Origin: Azoarcus sp. PA01
GTDB lineage: Bacteria; Pseudomonadota; Gammaproteobacteria; Burkholderiales; Rhodocyclaceae
DNA length: 64,000 nucleotides
Assembly (NCBI GenBank): GCA_001274695.2
Contig: LARU01000002.1
Location: 868,001 to 932,000 of the forward strand
Reading direction: 5' to 3'
How positions within the stretch are numbered: position 1 is the first letter of the stretch; each line of letters begins with the position of its first letter. This document shows positions 43,448 to 51,253 of this stretch, piece after piece. A program made the position numbers and the translations under genes. The notes beneath the pieces were generated by a model. It searched no databases. It saw only the letters and a list, made by a program, of their open reading frames with translations, and was not told the DNA's origin.

Positions 43448-43857
43448 GAGGAGGCTCCTTGGTGGTTCCGCACGATATTCTAGTTTTAGTGCAGCACTAA
43501 TTCAAGGCAGCGGTAGCAGGCGGCGGTAGCGGTGGCATGAGGTTGCGAATCCGCAAATTTGCGAATTACCCGGACACTGCGCTGGCCCGGACTCTGAACC
43601 GCTGGGGCTTAAATCCGCCAAGGGGCGATTTTTCGCTCGCCCCGATCTGCAAATTTGCCGATCGGCACCAACGACAAAGCGCCCAACCCCACCGGCGTGG
43701 ACCGATGAGATTGGGGGGAAGCTCAGGAGCACGAAACCGGCTTGATGCGCCACAATGAGCACCGCATCCCAGGTCACCCTGAAGGCACAAAGGCCACCTG
43801 ATGAGACACATTCGGTGGCCTTTGTACTAGAGGGCTTCGGTCGGCTTCCGGTCCGGT
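43448..43857. other. Intergenic region, no supported gene
   Basis: Apart from the promoter and operator at 43477-43505, this 410-bp stretch shows no convincing gene. It holds the perfect 12-bp palindrome CGCAAATTTGCG (43553-43564), a related TGCAAATTTGCC at about 43648, and small open frames that lack ribosome sites and recognisable features. Confidence 0.5.
43477..43505 (-). promoter_or_regulatory. Promoter with palindromic operator of the AbrB-like module
   Basis: On the minus strand TTGAAT (-35) and TAGAAT (-10) are separated by 17 bp. The spacer holds most of the perfect palindrome TTAGTGC-T-GCACTAA (43486-43500). The placement between the two boxes is ideal for autorepression. Confidence 0.75.
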
Positions 43858-44820
43858 TCAGCTCACCCAGAAGTCACCGGCTGTCAGCGCAAGCCCGGGG
43901 GCGAGCGCTGCGAACTGGACCGCGCTACTGTCTCCCGAACCGTCGACGTCGTAATACAGCGCGCCGCTCGCGGAGTCGTAAATGAGGTGATCGTTCGCGT
44001 CCAAGGCCGTCGTCGCGCCTGGCCCAACATGCAGCATGCCGGACGAGACTGGGCCGGTGCCCCCGAGGGCGACGAACACGGCGTTGTCGAGCACCAGCGT
44101 GTCGTCAGCGACGTTGAAATCGGTGATGTAGTCGAGGTTGAGTGCGGCCTGCGGGGGGGTCGTGAATTCGAAGCGGTCGGCGCCGGGCCCGCCGGTCAGC
44201 AGATCGTTCCCCCAGTCGCCGCGCAGGACATCGTCGCCGGGGCCGCCGTTCAGGTGATTGGCCAGCGCCGAGCCGACGAGCACGTCGTTGCCGGCTTTGC
44301 TCGTCACGCGCTGTTCGGCAAAACCCATTTGGATGTAGTGGAGCGTGGCCGCCTCGAGGTTGTCGCCGAAGGCGCCGCGAAGGTCGTCGTACTTGGCGAG
44401 GTAGAACTCGGGGTCGAAGGTGATGCTCCGCCCTTCGGCACGGCCGTAGTCGAAGTAATGGCGTATACCCGCACCCGCATCGGCGCCGAAGGCAGCGATC
44501 AGATCGGGGTAGCTGGCGATGTATGCCAGGCCTGCCAGGTCGTCGAAAGTCGCCGTGCGTCCTTCCGCATAGCCGTAATTCACGTAGTGCGCGACGCCCG
44601 CCTCGGCATTCGTGCCGAACGCCGCGCTCAGGTCACCGTAGCTGGCGATGTACTTCAGCCCGTCGAAGGTGATCGTTCTACCCTCGGCTATGCCGTGGTT
44701 GAAGTAATGGTCCCGCGCGGCGTCGACATTCGCGCCGAACGCGAGGATGAGATCGTCGTAGCTCGCCAGGTAACGCAGCGCATCGTGATTGCTGAGGAAA
44801 GCGCTCTTCGAAATTGCCAT
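43858..44820 (-). CDS. RTX-type calcium-binding surface protein
   Basis: A 320-residue protein with no Sec signal. Residues 10-170 hold four repeats of the form Y-L/I-A-S-Y-x-D-L...AFG...HYxxxGxAEGR, the family also found at the N-terminus of the S-layer-like protein. Residues about 188-215 are nonapeptide RTX repeats (LNGGPGDDVLRGDWGNDLL). The C-terminus has a serralysin-like DYITDFNVADDTLVLDNAVF and a DVDGSGDSSAVQFAALA region typical of type I signals, ending FWVS. Likely exported by the type I system. It starts at ATG 44820 after GGAGCGAAGACA. Confidence 0.85.
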   Translation of the reverse strand: MAISKSAFLSNHDALRYLASYDDLILAFGANVDAARDHYFNHGIAEGRTITFDGLKYIASYGDLSAAFGTNAEAGVAHYVNYGYAEGRTATFDDLAGLAYIASYPDLIAAFGADAGAGIRHYFDYGRAEGRSITFDPEFYLAKYDDLRGAFGDNLEAATLHYIQMGFAEQRVTSKAGNDVLVGSALANHLNGGPGDDVLRGDWGNDLLTGGPGADRFEFTTPPQAALNLDYITDFNVADDTLVLDNAVFVALGGTGPVSSGMLHVGPGATTALDANDHLIYDSASGALYYDVDGSGDSSAVQFAALAPGLALTAGDFWVS

Positions 44821-44832
44821 TGTCTTCGCTCC
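44812..44832. repeat. Direct repeat unit A covering the RTX gene start
   Basis: A 21-bp sequence (on the minus strand GGAGCGAAGACAATGGCAAT plus one base) contains the ribosome site and first codons of the RTX gene. It recurs exactly at 44883-44903. Confidence 0.9.
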
Positions 44833-45148
44833 TTTGAGGGTAGTTCGACAACGTCATGGTAGGACAGGGGGCGTGGTCTTGCAATTGCCATTGTCTTCGC
44901 TCCGATGGTCGTAGCCCGGGCGGAAGCTCGCGACTGCAGCCAGGATCAGAGCGTGGTCGCCGTCGCAAAAACAAAAAGACACAACTTTGTTTTGATGTTG
45001 AAGTGCGAAAACCACCTGCCGCAGCTGCCACCGCAACCGCTGATGCCGTTTGACGCCACTGCCCGACGCGAAGCCGTCATCCCGTTCGCGTTGGACGTCT
45101 ACCTGGAACTGACGGACATAATGTTGCGGCGTCGTTGCCCAAGCCGCA
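44821..45148. other. Intergenic leader region, no supported gene
   Basis: This 328-bp gap between the RTX gene and a glycosyltransferase holds the duplicated ribosome-site/start unit at 44883-44903. The rest, with a GTGGCAGCTGCGGCAGG-type GC-rich stretch near 45020, shows no supported coding sequence. The promoter of the RTX gene must lie here but no clear boxes were found. Confidence 0.45.
44883..44903. repeat. Direct repeat unit B, a duplicated translation start
   Basis: The second exact copy of the 21-bp unit lies 71 bp upstream of the first with respect to transcription. It opens a short frame (MAIARPRPLSY) in a different register from the RTX gene, running over its true start. Confidence 0.85.
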
Positions 45149-46039
45149 TCAACTGTACTTGCCCATTCGGCCGGCAAGCCCGTGACAAACGCCTTTCGTC
45201 ATCATCCACCAATGCCTTTGCCGCGGCCGTGCGAACAAAGTGTAGAAACCGTATTTGAGCAGCAGGCGCCAGCCGTCCGCGATCTTCCAGTGCAGCGGCA
45301 GTTCACTCTGCCCGTATAGCCATATGGCATTGCGAAAATGATAATAGTGCCGCAGTGGACTATGGAGCGGAATTTTCCGGTTCAGAAACCGGATCGGCTG
45401 GTCCCCGAGGTCGTGGCCCATCGTGGCCCCGCACACACCGAAGGACCGAAAACCCTTCTGCCGCGCCCGAAGCCCCCATTCGATATCCACGTAATCGATG
45501 AAAAGGTCCTCTTTCATGTCGCCGACGACGTCGAGTACGCGCATCGGGATCAGACAGCCGGATGCGATCAGGTAACTGACTTCGACGACGGAGTCGGGAG
45601 CGGCACAAGACTGCCGCTCTACCCGAATCCCCTCGACGCGTATGAACGGCGGCGGATTGTCCTGCCGCTCGTCGAGATAGCGGGGCCCCATTGCTGCCAC
45701 GGCGACGCCTTCAGCGCACTTGGCTTCTGCCGCCTCCCACAGCCTCCGCACCATGTCCGGTGCGGGGACGCTGTCGTGATCGAACAAGATGACGTACTCG
45801 GCATGCAAGCTTCTGAGATGGGCGATACCTGCATTTTGTGCTGCTGCGATCCCGCGGTTCTCGCGCAGGGCAATCAGTTCGAGCGGAGTCGTCGATCGAT
45901 AGCCAGCAATCCAGTTGAGCGTCTCGGGCGACGAGCCGTTGTCGATGACGACGACGCGGGCGACTTGCGGCGTCAGGCTGTCGAGCAGGCGCAGGAGTTT
46001 TTCTCGGTCCGGATGATAGGTAACGACAACGGCAAACAC
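45149..46039 (-). CDS. Rhamnosyltransferase-like family 2 glycosyltransferase
   Basis: A 296-residue GT-A enzyme of the RfbF / dTDP-rhamnosyltransferase group. It has FAVVVTYHPDREKLLRLLDSL, VVIDNGSS, the acidic ILFDHDSVPAP and the family block DLFIDYVDIEWGLRARQKGF, ending in the acceptor-side LRHYYHFRNAIW. GTG 46039 is the first usable start after an in-frame stop 45 bp upstream, but no strong ribosome site was seen. The pseudogene at 19.5-20.0 kb is a decayed homologue. Confidence 0.85.
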   Translation of the reverse strand: MFAVVVTYHPDREKLLRLLDSLTPQVARVVVIDNGSSPETLNWIAGYRSTTPLELIALRENRGIAAAQNAGIAHLRSLHAEYVILFDHDSVPAPDMVRRLWEAAEAKCAEGVAVAAMGPRYLDERQDNPPPFIRVEGIRVERQSCAAPDSVVEVSYLIASGCLIPMRVLDVVGDMKEDLFIDYVDIEWGLRARQKGFRSFGVCGATMGHDLGDQPIRFLNRKIPLHSPLRHYYHFRNAIWLYGQSELPLHWKIADGWRLLLKYGFYTLFARPRQRHWWMMTKGVCHGLAGRMGKYS

Positions 46040-46180
46040 ATTGATTGGAATGATATGAACCTCTTGCTCTTCCGGTCAGGCATCTGTGAATACATCCAGG
46101 CATGTATCCCTGCTACCGGAGCTTCTAGCTCGCCTGTCGCAGACAGCAGCATCCGCGATCGGAGCATTTAAGCGACCGGC

Positions 46181-47188
46181 TCAGGCCGCGTAGTAGCCGC
46201 GGTACCACTCGACAAACCGCCCCACTCCGTCCCGCACGCTCGTCCCCGGCTTGAACCCCGTCCACGCATTCAGCTCCGCGGTATCGGCATACGTCGCCGG
46301 CACGTCGCCGTCCTGCAACGGCAGGAAGTTCTTCTCCGCCTTGCGACCGATCGCGTCCTCGATCGCTTCGATGAACGCCATCAGCTCGACCGGATCGTGG
46401 TTGCCGATGTTGAACACGCGGTACGGTGCGTCGCTGCGCGCCGGGTCCGGCTGCAGCGCGTCGAAACCGGCATCGGGCTCAGCGACGCGGTCGAGCGTGC
46501 GCACGACGCCTTCGACGATGTCGTCGATGTAGGTGAAGTCGCGCATCATCCGGCCGTGGTTGAAGACGTCGATCGGGCGGCCTTCGAGGATCGCCCGTGT
46601 GAACAGGAACAGCGCCATGTCGGGGCGGCCCCACGGCCCGTAGACGGTGAAAAAGCGCAGCCCGGTGGTCGGCAGGCCATAGAGGTGGCTGTAGGTGTGC
46701 GCCATCAGCTCGTTGGCTTTCTTGGTCGCGGCGTAGATGCTGACCGGGTGGTCTACGCTGTCGTGCTCGGAGAACGGCATTTTCGTGTTGCCGCCGTAGA
46801 CGCTCGAGCTGCTCGCATACACGAGGTGCCGCACGCCGCCGTGGCGGCAGCCTTCGAGGACGTTCATGAAGCCGACGACGTTGCTGTCGACGTACGCGTG
46901 CGGGTTCTGTAGCGAATAGCGCACGCCCGCCTGCGCGGCGAGGTGGACGACGCGCTCGAACCGTTCCGCGGCGAACAGGCGCTCGATGCCGTCGCGGTCG
47001 GCGACATCGAGCCTGACGAAACGGAAACGCGGGTGCGGCGTGAGGCGCGCGAGACGGTCTTCCTTCAGGCGCGGGTCGTAATAATCATTGAGATTATCCA
47101 GGCCGACGACCTCGTCCCCGCGCGCGAGCAGCACTTGGCAGACATGCATACCGATGAAGCCGGCGGCGCCGGTGATGAGAACTTTCAT
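46181..47188 (-). CDS. NAD-dependent UDP-glucuronate 4-epimerase-like enzyme
   Basis: A 335-residue SDR epimerase. It begins [21 protein letters not shown] (Rossmann), has the catalytic [29 protein letters not shown] region with Tyr-X3-Lys, and [24 protein letters not shown], the pattern of UDP-GlcA C4-epimerases (LpsL/Cap1J group). It would supply UDP-galacturonate for LPS core or capsule. ATG 47188 is chosen over the GTG at 47209 since the Rossmann motif begins there. It is divergent from waaA with a 146-bp gap. Confidence 0.9.
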   Translation of the reverse strand: MKVLITGAAGFIGMHVCQVLLARGDEVVGLDNLNDYYDPRLKEDRLARLTPHPRFRFVRLDVADRDGIERLFAAERFERVVHLAAQAGVRYSLQNPHAYVDSNVVGFMNVLEGCRHGGVRHLVYASSSSVYGGNTKMPFSEHDSVDHPVSIYAATKKANELMAHTYSHLYGLPTTGLRFFTVYGPWGRPDMALFLFTRAILEGRPIDVFNHGRMMRDFTYIDDIVEGVVRTLDRVAEPDAGFDALQPDPARSDAPYRVFNIGNHDPVELMAFIEAIEDAIGRKAEKNFLPLQDGDVPATYADTAELNAWTGFKPGTSVRDGVGRFVEWYRGYYAA

Positions 47189-47334
47189 GGTCAGGCCCGT
47201 CCTGTTCACGTCGAGCGGCGGATTATCTCATACCCGGTTGTAATGCTGCCTGCGCAACCTCCGGTTACGAAAGCGGGCTCGCGCCGCACGCCGCTATACT
47301 TGCCGCACCGGTTCGGACCCTCTCCAACTTTTTG

Positions 47335-48627
47335 ATGATCGCCCGCCTGCCCTACACGCTGCTCTGGATTCTCGCGCTGCCGGTCGTGCTGCTGCGTCTG
47401 CTGTGGCGCGCGCGGCGGCAGCCGGAATATCTTCGGCACGTCGGCGAACGTTTCGGGCGGTATCGCGTTGCGGCGCCCGCGCCGGTGTTCTGGGTGCACG
47501 CGGTGTCGGTCGGCGAGACGCGCGCCGCCGAGCCGCTGGTGCGCGCGCTGCTCGCGCGCTGGCCGGATCGCAGCGTCGTGCTGACGCACATGACGCCGAC
47601 CGGCCGGGCGACTTCCCAGGCGCTGTTCGGGGACGATCCGCGCGTGCTGCGCGTTTATCTGCCGTACGACCTCGGCTTTCTGTCGGCGCGCTTCCTGCAC
47701 CGCTTCCGGCCGCAGGTCGGGCTGATCATGGAAACGGAGTTGTGGCCGAACCTGCTCGCGGCGTGCCGGAAGCGGCAGGTGCCGGTGCTGCTCGCGAACG
47801 CGCGCCTGTCGCAGCGCTCCGCATCGCGCTACGCGCGCTGGCCGGCGCTGACCGGGCTCACGCTCGGCGCCCTGAACGCGATCGCGGCGCAGACCGACGC
47901 GGATGCGCGGCGGCTTGCGGCGCTCGGCGGCGGGCGGGTCGATGTGACCGGCAACATCAAGTTCGACATCGCGCCGCCCGAATCCCAGCTGCAGCTCGGC
48001 GACGCTTTCCGTGCACGTTTCGGCGATCGCCCGGTGATCCTCGCCGCGAGCACGCGCGAAGGCGAAGAAGCCCTGATGCTCGACGCGTTCGCGGCGTGCG
48101 CCCCGGGCGACGCGCTGCTCGCGCTCGTGCCGCGCCATCCGCAGCGTTTCGACGAAGTCGCAGCGCTTGTACGGGCGCGCGGCCTCGGCCTGCAGCGGCG
48201 CTCCGACGACGCGCCGGTCGCGCGGGACACGCGCGTCTGGCTCGGCGATTCGATGGGGGAGATGTTCGCGTATTACGCGGCAGCCGATGTCGCGCTGCTC
48301 GGCGGCAGCTGGCTGGCATTCGGCGGGCAGAACCTGATCGAGGCGTGCGCCGTCGGCACCCCTGTGATCCTCGGCCCGCATACGTTCAACTTCGCGCTGG
48401 TCGCGGAGCAGGCGGTCGAAGCAGGCGCCGCGCTGCGCGCGGACGATCCCCGCGCGGGAATGGCGGCAGCAGTCGCGCTGCTTCGCGATCCGTCCCGGCG
48501 CCACACGCTCGGCGCCGCGGGACGAAGTTTCGCTGCGGCGCACCGCGGCGCGACCGAACGAACGATGGCGATCATCGAGGAGTTCGTTGACGCCGGCAAG
48601 GCTTCGGACACGCCGCGGCGGCAATGA
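47335..48627 (+). CDS. waaA: 3-deoxy-D-manno-octulosonic acid (Kdo) transferase
   Basis: A 430-residue inner-membrane-associated transferase that attaches Kdo to lipid A. It starts with a membrane anchor (LPYTLLWILALPVVLLRLLWRAR), followed by the family motifs HAVSVGETRAAEPLV, LTHMTPTGRATSQALFG, ETELWPNLLAACRKRQVPVLLANARLS and the C-terminal GDSMGEMFAYYAAADVALLGGSW. ATG 47335 is chosen; a TTG one codon upstream is possible. It faces the TolC-like gene across the palindromic element at 48.65 kb. Confidence 0.95.
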   Translation: MIARLPYTLLWILALPVVLLRLLWRARRQPEYLRHVGERFGRYRVAAPAPVFWVHAVSVGETRAAEPLVRALLARWPDRSVVLTHMTPTGRATSQALFGDDPRVLRVYLPYDLGFLSARFLHRFRPQVGLIMETELWPNLLAACRKRQVPVLLANARLSQRSASRYARWPALTGLTLGALNAIAAQTDADARRLAALGGGRVDVTGNIKFDIAPPESQLQLGDAFRARFGDRPVILAASTREGEEALMLDAFAACAPGDALLALVPRHPQRFDEVAALVRARGLGLQRRSDDAPVARDTRVWLGDSMGEMFAYYAAADVALLGGSWLAFGGQNLIEACAVGTPVILGPHTFNFALVAEQAVEAGAALRADDPRAGMAAAVALLRDPSRRHTLGAAGRSFAAAHRGATERTMAIIEEFVDAGKASDTPRRQ

Positions 48628-48646
48628 CGGCCAGGACTATTACGGC

Positions 48647-48735
48647 GGCAATCAAATAGAACCGTTCGCCCTGAGCCCTTCGGCAAGCTCAGACAGGCTT
48701 GTCGAAGGGCTCAGCCCGAACGGTATTTGATTGCC
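48647..48735. repeat. Nested palindromic repeat element between convergent genes
   Basis: A GGCAATCAAATA outer arm (48647-48658) pairs perfectly with TATTTGATTGCC (48724-48735). Inside, the 22-bp arm at 48661-48682 pairs with that at 48703-48724 with two mismatches. Its core shares motifs (GTTCGCCCTGAGC, CAGGCTTGTCGAAGGGCT) with the element at 35089-35254. Placed between converging waaA and tolC-like genes it can act as a bidirectional terminator. Confidence 0.8.
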
Positions 48736-48738
48736 GGG

Positions 48739-50103
48739 TTAATAACGCGAGGCCGGCCCGAGCTGCGCGGGCGGAAGGTTCATCGCGCTCTCGGCGAGCA
48801 GCGCGTTGATCACCTGGACGTCCTCTTCGCCGAGCGTCCCCGCCGCCGCCTTCAGCCGCAGCTGCGCGAGCAGCGTGTCGTAGCGGGCGCGGGCGAGCTG
48901 GCGCAAGGTGTCGGCGAGCTGGCTTTGCGCGTTCAGCACGTCGATGTTGATGCGTACGCCGACTTCATAGCCGAGGCGGTTCGCCTCGAGCGCCGACGTC
49001 GACGACACCTGCGCGGCTTCGAGCGCGCGCACCTGCGCCATGCCGCTGGTCACGCCGAGATAAGCCTGGCGCGCGGCGAGCGCGGCGTTGCGGCGGGCCT
49101 CTTCGAGATCGGCGTCGGCGCGGACCCGCAATGCCGCCGCTTCACGCGTACGCGACGAAACCGCGCCGCCCGCGAACAGCGGCAAATTGAACTGCAGGCC
49201 GACCGTCTGCGCATCGCTTTCCGTCCGCCCACCCAAACCGGCGAAACTGCTGCTGGTGCTGACGCCGCTCTGGTGGCCGTAAGTCGCGACGACATCGACA
49301 GTCGGGTAATGGCCGGCGCGCGCGAGCTCGACCTCGCGCGCCGCGATCTCGCGCGACACCTGCTGGGCCTGCACGCCATAAGCCCCCTGCTCCGCAGCGC
49401 TCGCCCAGGCGACGATGCTGTCCGGCTGCGGCCGCGCCAGCGTCACGCCGCCGCGCAACCCCGCCAGCGGCTCCGGGTCCTTGCCGATGATCTGCGCGAG
49501 CGCGTGGCGGCGCACGTCCAGATCGTTGCGCGCGGCGATTTCCTGCGCGACGGCGAGATCGAAGCGCGACTGCGCCTCGTGCACGTCGGTGATCGTCACC
49601 GTGCCGACTTCGAAGCTCGCTTTCGCGAGCTCGAGCTGTTCGGCGGCGGCGGTGCGCAGCTGCGTCTGCGCGACCAGCACTTCCTGGGCAGTGAGGACAT
49701 CGAAATAGGCCTGCGACACGCGCAGGATCAGGTCCTGGCGCGCTTCGCCGAACTGCACGCCGGCGAGCGCGGTCTGCAGTTCGCCCTGCTTGTACTGCAC
49801 CCAGTTCTGCCAGCGAAACAGCGGCTGCGTCAGCTGCACGCCGTACGCGTTGCTGTTGTAGCGCCGCTCGCCGAACTGGCTGCTATCGACGTCGTTCCAC
49901 GTCGTGTCGGCCGACGCGCCGACCACCGGCAGCAACCCGGCGCGGCCCTGTACGACCCGTTCCTGGCCGGCATCGAACTGCGCGCGAGCGGCCGCATAGC
50001 GTGCGTCGTTCGCCAGCGCGTCGCGATACACTTCGAGCAGATCGGCGGACCACGCCGCTGCCGGGATCAGGCTCGCCACCCAGATTGCCAGCGCGCGCTT
50101 CAT
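48739..50103 (-). CDS. TolC-like outer membrane efflux protein
   Basis: A 454-residue outer membrane factor with signal peptide (MKRALAIWVASLIPAAAWSA) and two OEP domains, starting DLLEVYRDALANDARYAAARAQFDAG. It is a paralogue of the factor at 12.5-13.8 kb. It is the last gene of a minus-strand run that starts with an RND fusion protein and pump, so it most likely serves the pump as exit duct, and could also serve the type I or peptide exporters. ATG 50103 is chosen by the signal peptide. Confidence 0.92.
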   Translation of the reverse strand: MKRALAIWVASLIPAAAWSADLLEVYRDALANDARYAAARAQFDAGQERVVQGRAGLLPVVGASADTTWNDVDSSQFGERRYNSNAYGVQLTQPLFRWQNWVQYKQGELQTALAGVQFGEARQDLILRVSQAYFDVLTAQEVLVAQTQLRTAAAEQLELAKASFEVGTVTITDVHEAQSRFDLAVAQEIAARNDLDVRRHALAQIIGKDPEPLAGLRGGVTLARPQPDSIVAWASAAEQGAYGVQAQQVSREIAAREVELARAGHYPTVDVVATYGHQSGVSTSSSFAGLGGRTESDAQTVGLQFNLPLFAGGAVSSRTREAAALRVRADADLEEARRNAALAARQAYLGVTSGMAQVRALEAAQVSSTSALEANRLGYEVGVRINIDVLNAQSQLADTLRQLARARYDTLLAQLRLKAAAGTLGEEDVQVINALLAESAMNLPPAQLGPASRY

Positions 50104-50120
50104 CGGCTTCCCCCTCCGCT

Positions 50121-50444
50121 TCAGTACCGGGCCATGGCCGGGTCGACCTGCGCCGCCCAGGCTGCGACGCCGCCCGCCAGATTGATGACGTTGCGAAAGC
50201 CCTGGCGCTCGAGGAACATCCCGACCTGGGCGCTGCGCGCACCGTGGTGGCAGATGACGACCGTCTCGGCGCCGCCGTCGAGCTCGCCGAGGTGGGCCGG
50301 CACCGTCGCCATCGGCATCGGCTGCGAACCTTCGATGTGGCAGGTTTCGAATTCCCACGGTTCGCGCACGTCGAGCAGCACGGGCTTTTCGCGCGACGCA
50401 TCATTGAGCCGGTCGGCGAGTTCGGGAGCGGTCATCTGGCGCAT
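50121..50444 (-). CDS. Rhodanese-domain sulfurtransferase
   Basis: A 107-residue single-domain rhodanese. The active Cys is in the loop VVICHHGARS, with VLLDVREPWEFETCHIEGS before it and VINLAGGVAAWA after it. Single-domain rhodaneses carry persulfide sulfur, but this one's partner is unknown. ATG 50444 is preceded by GGAGG. It lies 17 bp from the TolC-like gene on the same strand. Confidence 0.92.
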   Translation of the reverse strand: MRQMTAPELADRLNDASREKPVLLDVREPWEFETCHIEGSQPMPMATVPAHLGELDGGAETVVICHHGARSAQVGMFLERQGFRNVINLAGGVAAWAAQVDPAMARY

Positions 50445-50528
50445 CGTCACATCCTCCAAAGTGGAGTTTCGCTTACTCTCGCAGCGGTGGCATGCGCCCG
50501 CGATCCGGCAGGCGGAAGCCGCCGCTGC

Positions 50529-51182
50529 TCAGAACCTGAATTCGTCGGGGCGCTGCGCGTTCTTCAGCATCGGCACGACGGTCTCGAAAATGTCCTCGCT
50601 TTCGTACGCCCCTTCGCCGACACAGGTCACGAGCCGCGCTTTCATCACCGGCGCTTCGCCGACGAACGCGAACAGGCGCCCGCCGACCTTGAGCTGGGCG
50701 AGCAGCGCGGGCGGCAGCATCGGCAGGCCGCCGGACATGACGATGACGTCGTACGGGGCGCGGCAGCTCCACCCCGCGGCCGCGTCGCCGTCTTCGACGA
50801 TGACGTTCTCGACGCCGTAGCGGGCAAGGTTTTCCGCGGCGAGCTTGACGAGTTCGGGCTCGATGTCGATCGTGCGCACCCAGTCCGAGCACGCGGCGAG
50901 CAGCGCGGCAAAGTAGCCGGAACCGGCGCCGACTTCGAGCACTGTGTCGGAGCGCTTGACCTGCAGCGCCTGCAGGATCTTGCCTTCGATGACGGGTTTC
51001 AGCATCGCCTGGCCGCAGCCGATCGGGATTTCGATGTCGGCAAAAGCGAGCGTCTTGTAGGCGGCGGGAGCGAACTCCTCGCGCCTGACCGCCATCAGCA
51101 GATCGAGCACGTCCTGATCCAGCACATCCCAGGGGCGGATCTGCTGCTCGACCATGTTGAAGCGGGCTTGTTCGAAATTCAT
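50529..51182 (-). CDS. Protein-L-isoaspartate O-methyltransferase family
   Basis: A 217-residue SAM-dependent methyltransferase of the Pcm group, which repairs isoaspartyl residues. The SAM motif VLEVGAGSGYFAALLAA lies near residue 83, with TIDIEPELVKLA after it. The family's substrate-side start MVEQQIRPWDVLD is present. It is often found beside rhodanese and tolC genes in betaproteobacteria. Whether it truly repairs proteins or has another role is open. A palindrome lies 20-37 bases upstream of the ATG. Confidence 0.85.
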   Translation of the reverse strand: MNFEQARFNMVEQQIRPWDVLDQDVLDLLMAVRREEFAPAAYKTLAFADIEIPIGCGQAMLKPVIEGKILQALQVKRSDTVLEVGAGSGYFAALLAACSDWVRTIDIEPELVKLAAENLARYGVENVIVEDGDAAAGWSCRAPYDVIVMSGGLPMLPPALLAQLKVGGRLFAFVGEAPVMKARLVTCVGEGAYESEDIFETVVPMLKNAQRPDEFRF

Positions 51183-51201
51183 TTTGGGCTTCCTGTGCAA
51201 A

Positions 51202-51219
51202 TATTAGCACACGCTAATA
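51202..51219 (-). promoter_or_regulatory. Perfect inverted repeat upstream of the methyltransferase gene
   Basis: TATTAGC-ACAC-GCTAATA is a perfect 7-bp inverted repeat with a 4-bp spacer, lying 20 bp before the methyltransferase start, between it and the RND pump gene. It may be an operator for an internal promoter. Its binding protein is not known. Confidence 0.5.
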
Positions 51220-51253
51220 GAGTGCGCGACCGGATGAGAAAAACCTTCGCATT

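Noticed and set aside
43537..43758. Small open frame of 73 codons between the TA module and the RTX gene
   Set aside because: No ribosome site, no recognisable motif, and an equally long frame on the other strand.
51202..51226. Resemblance to the CIRCE heat-shock operator (TTAGCACTC-N9-GAGTGCTAA)
   Set aside because: The left half fits at 8 of 9 positions, but the spacer is 7 rather than 9 and the right half fits at only 6 of 9. The perfect TATTAGC/GCTAATA palindrome explains the symmetry better.
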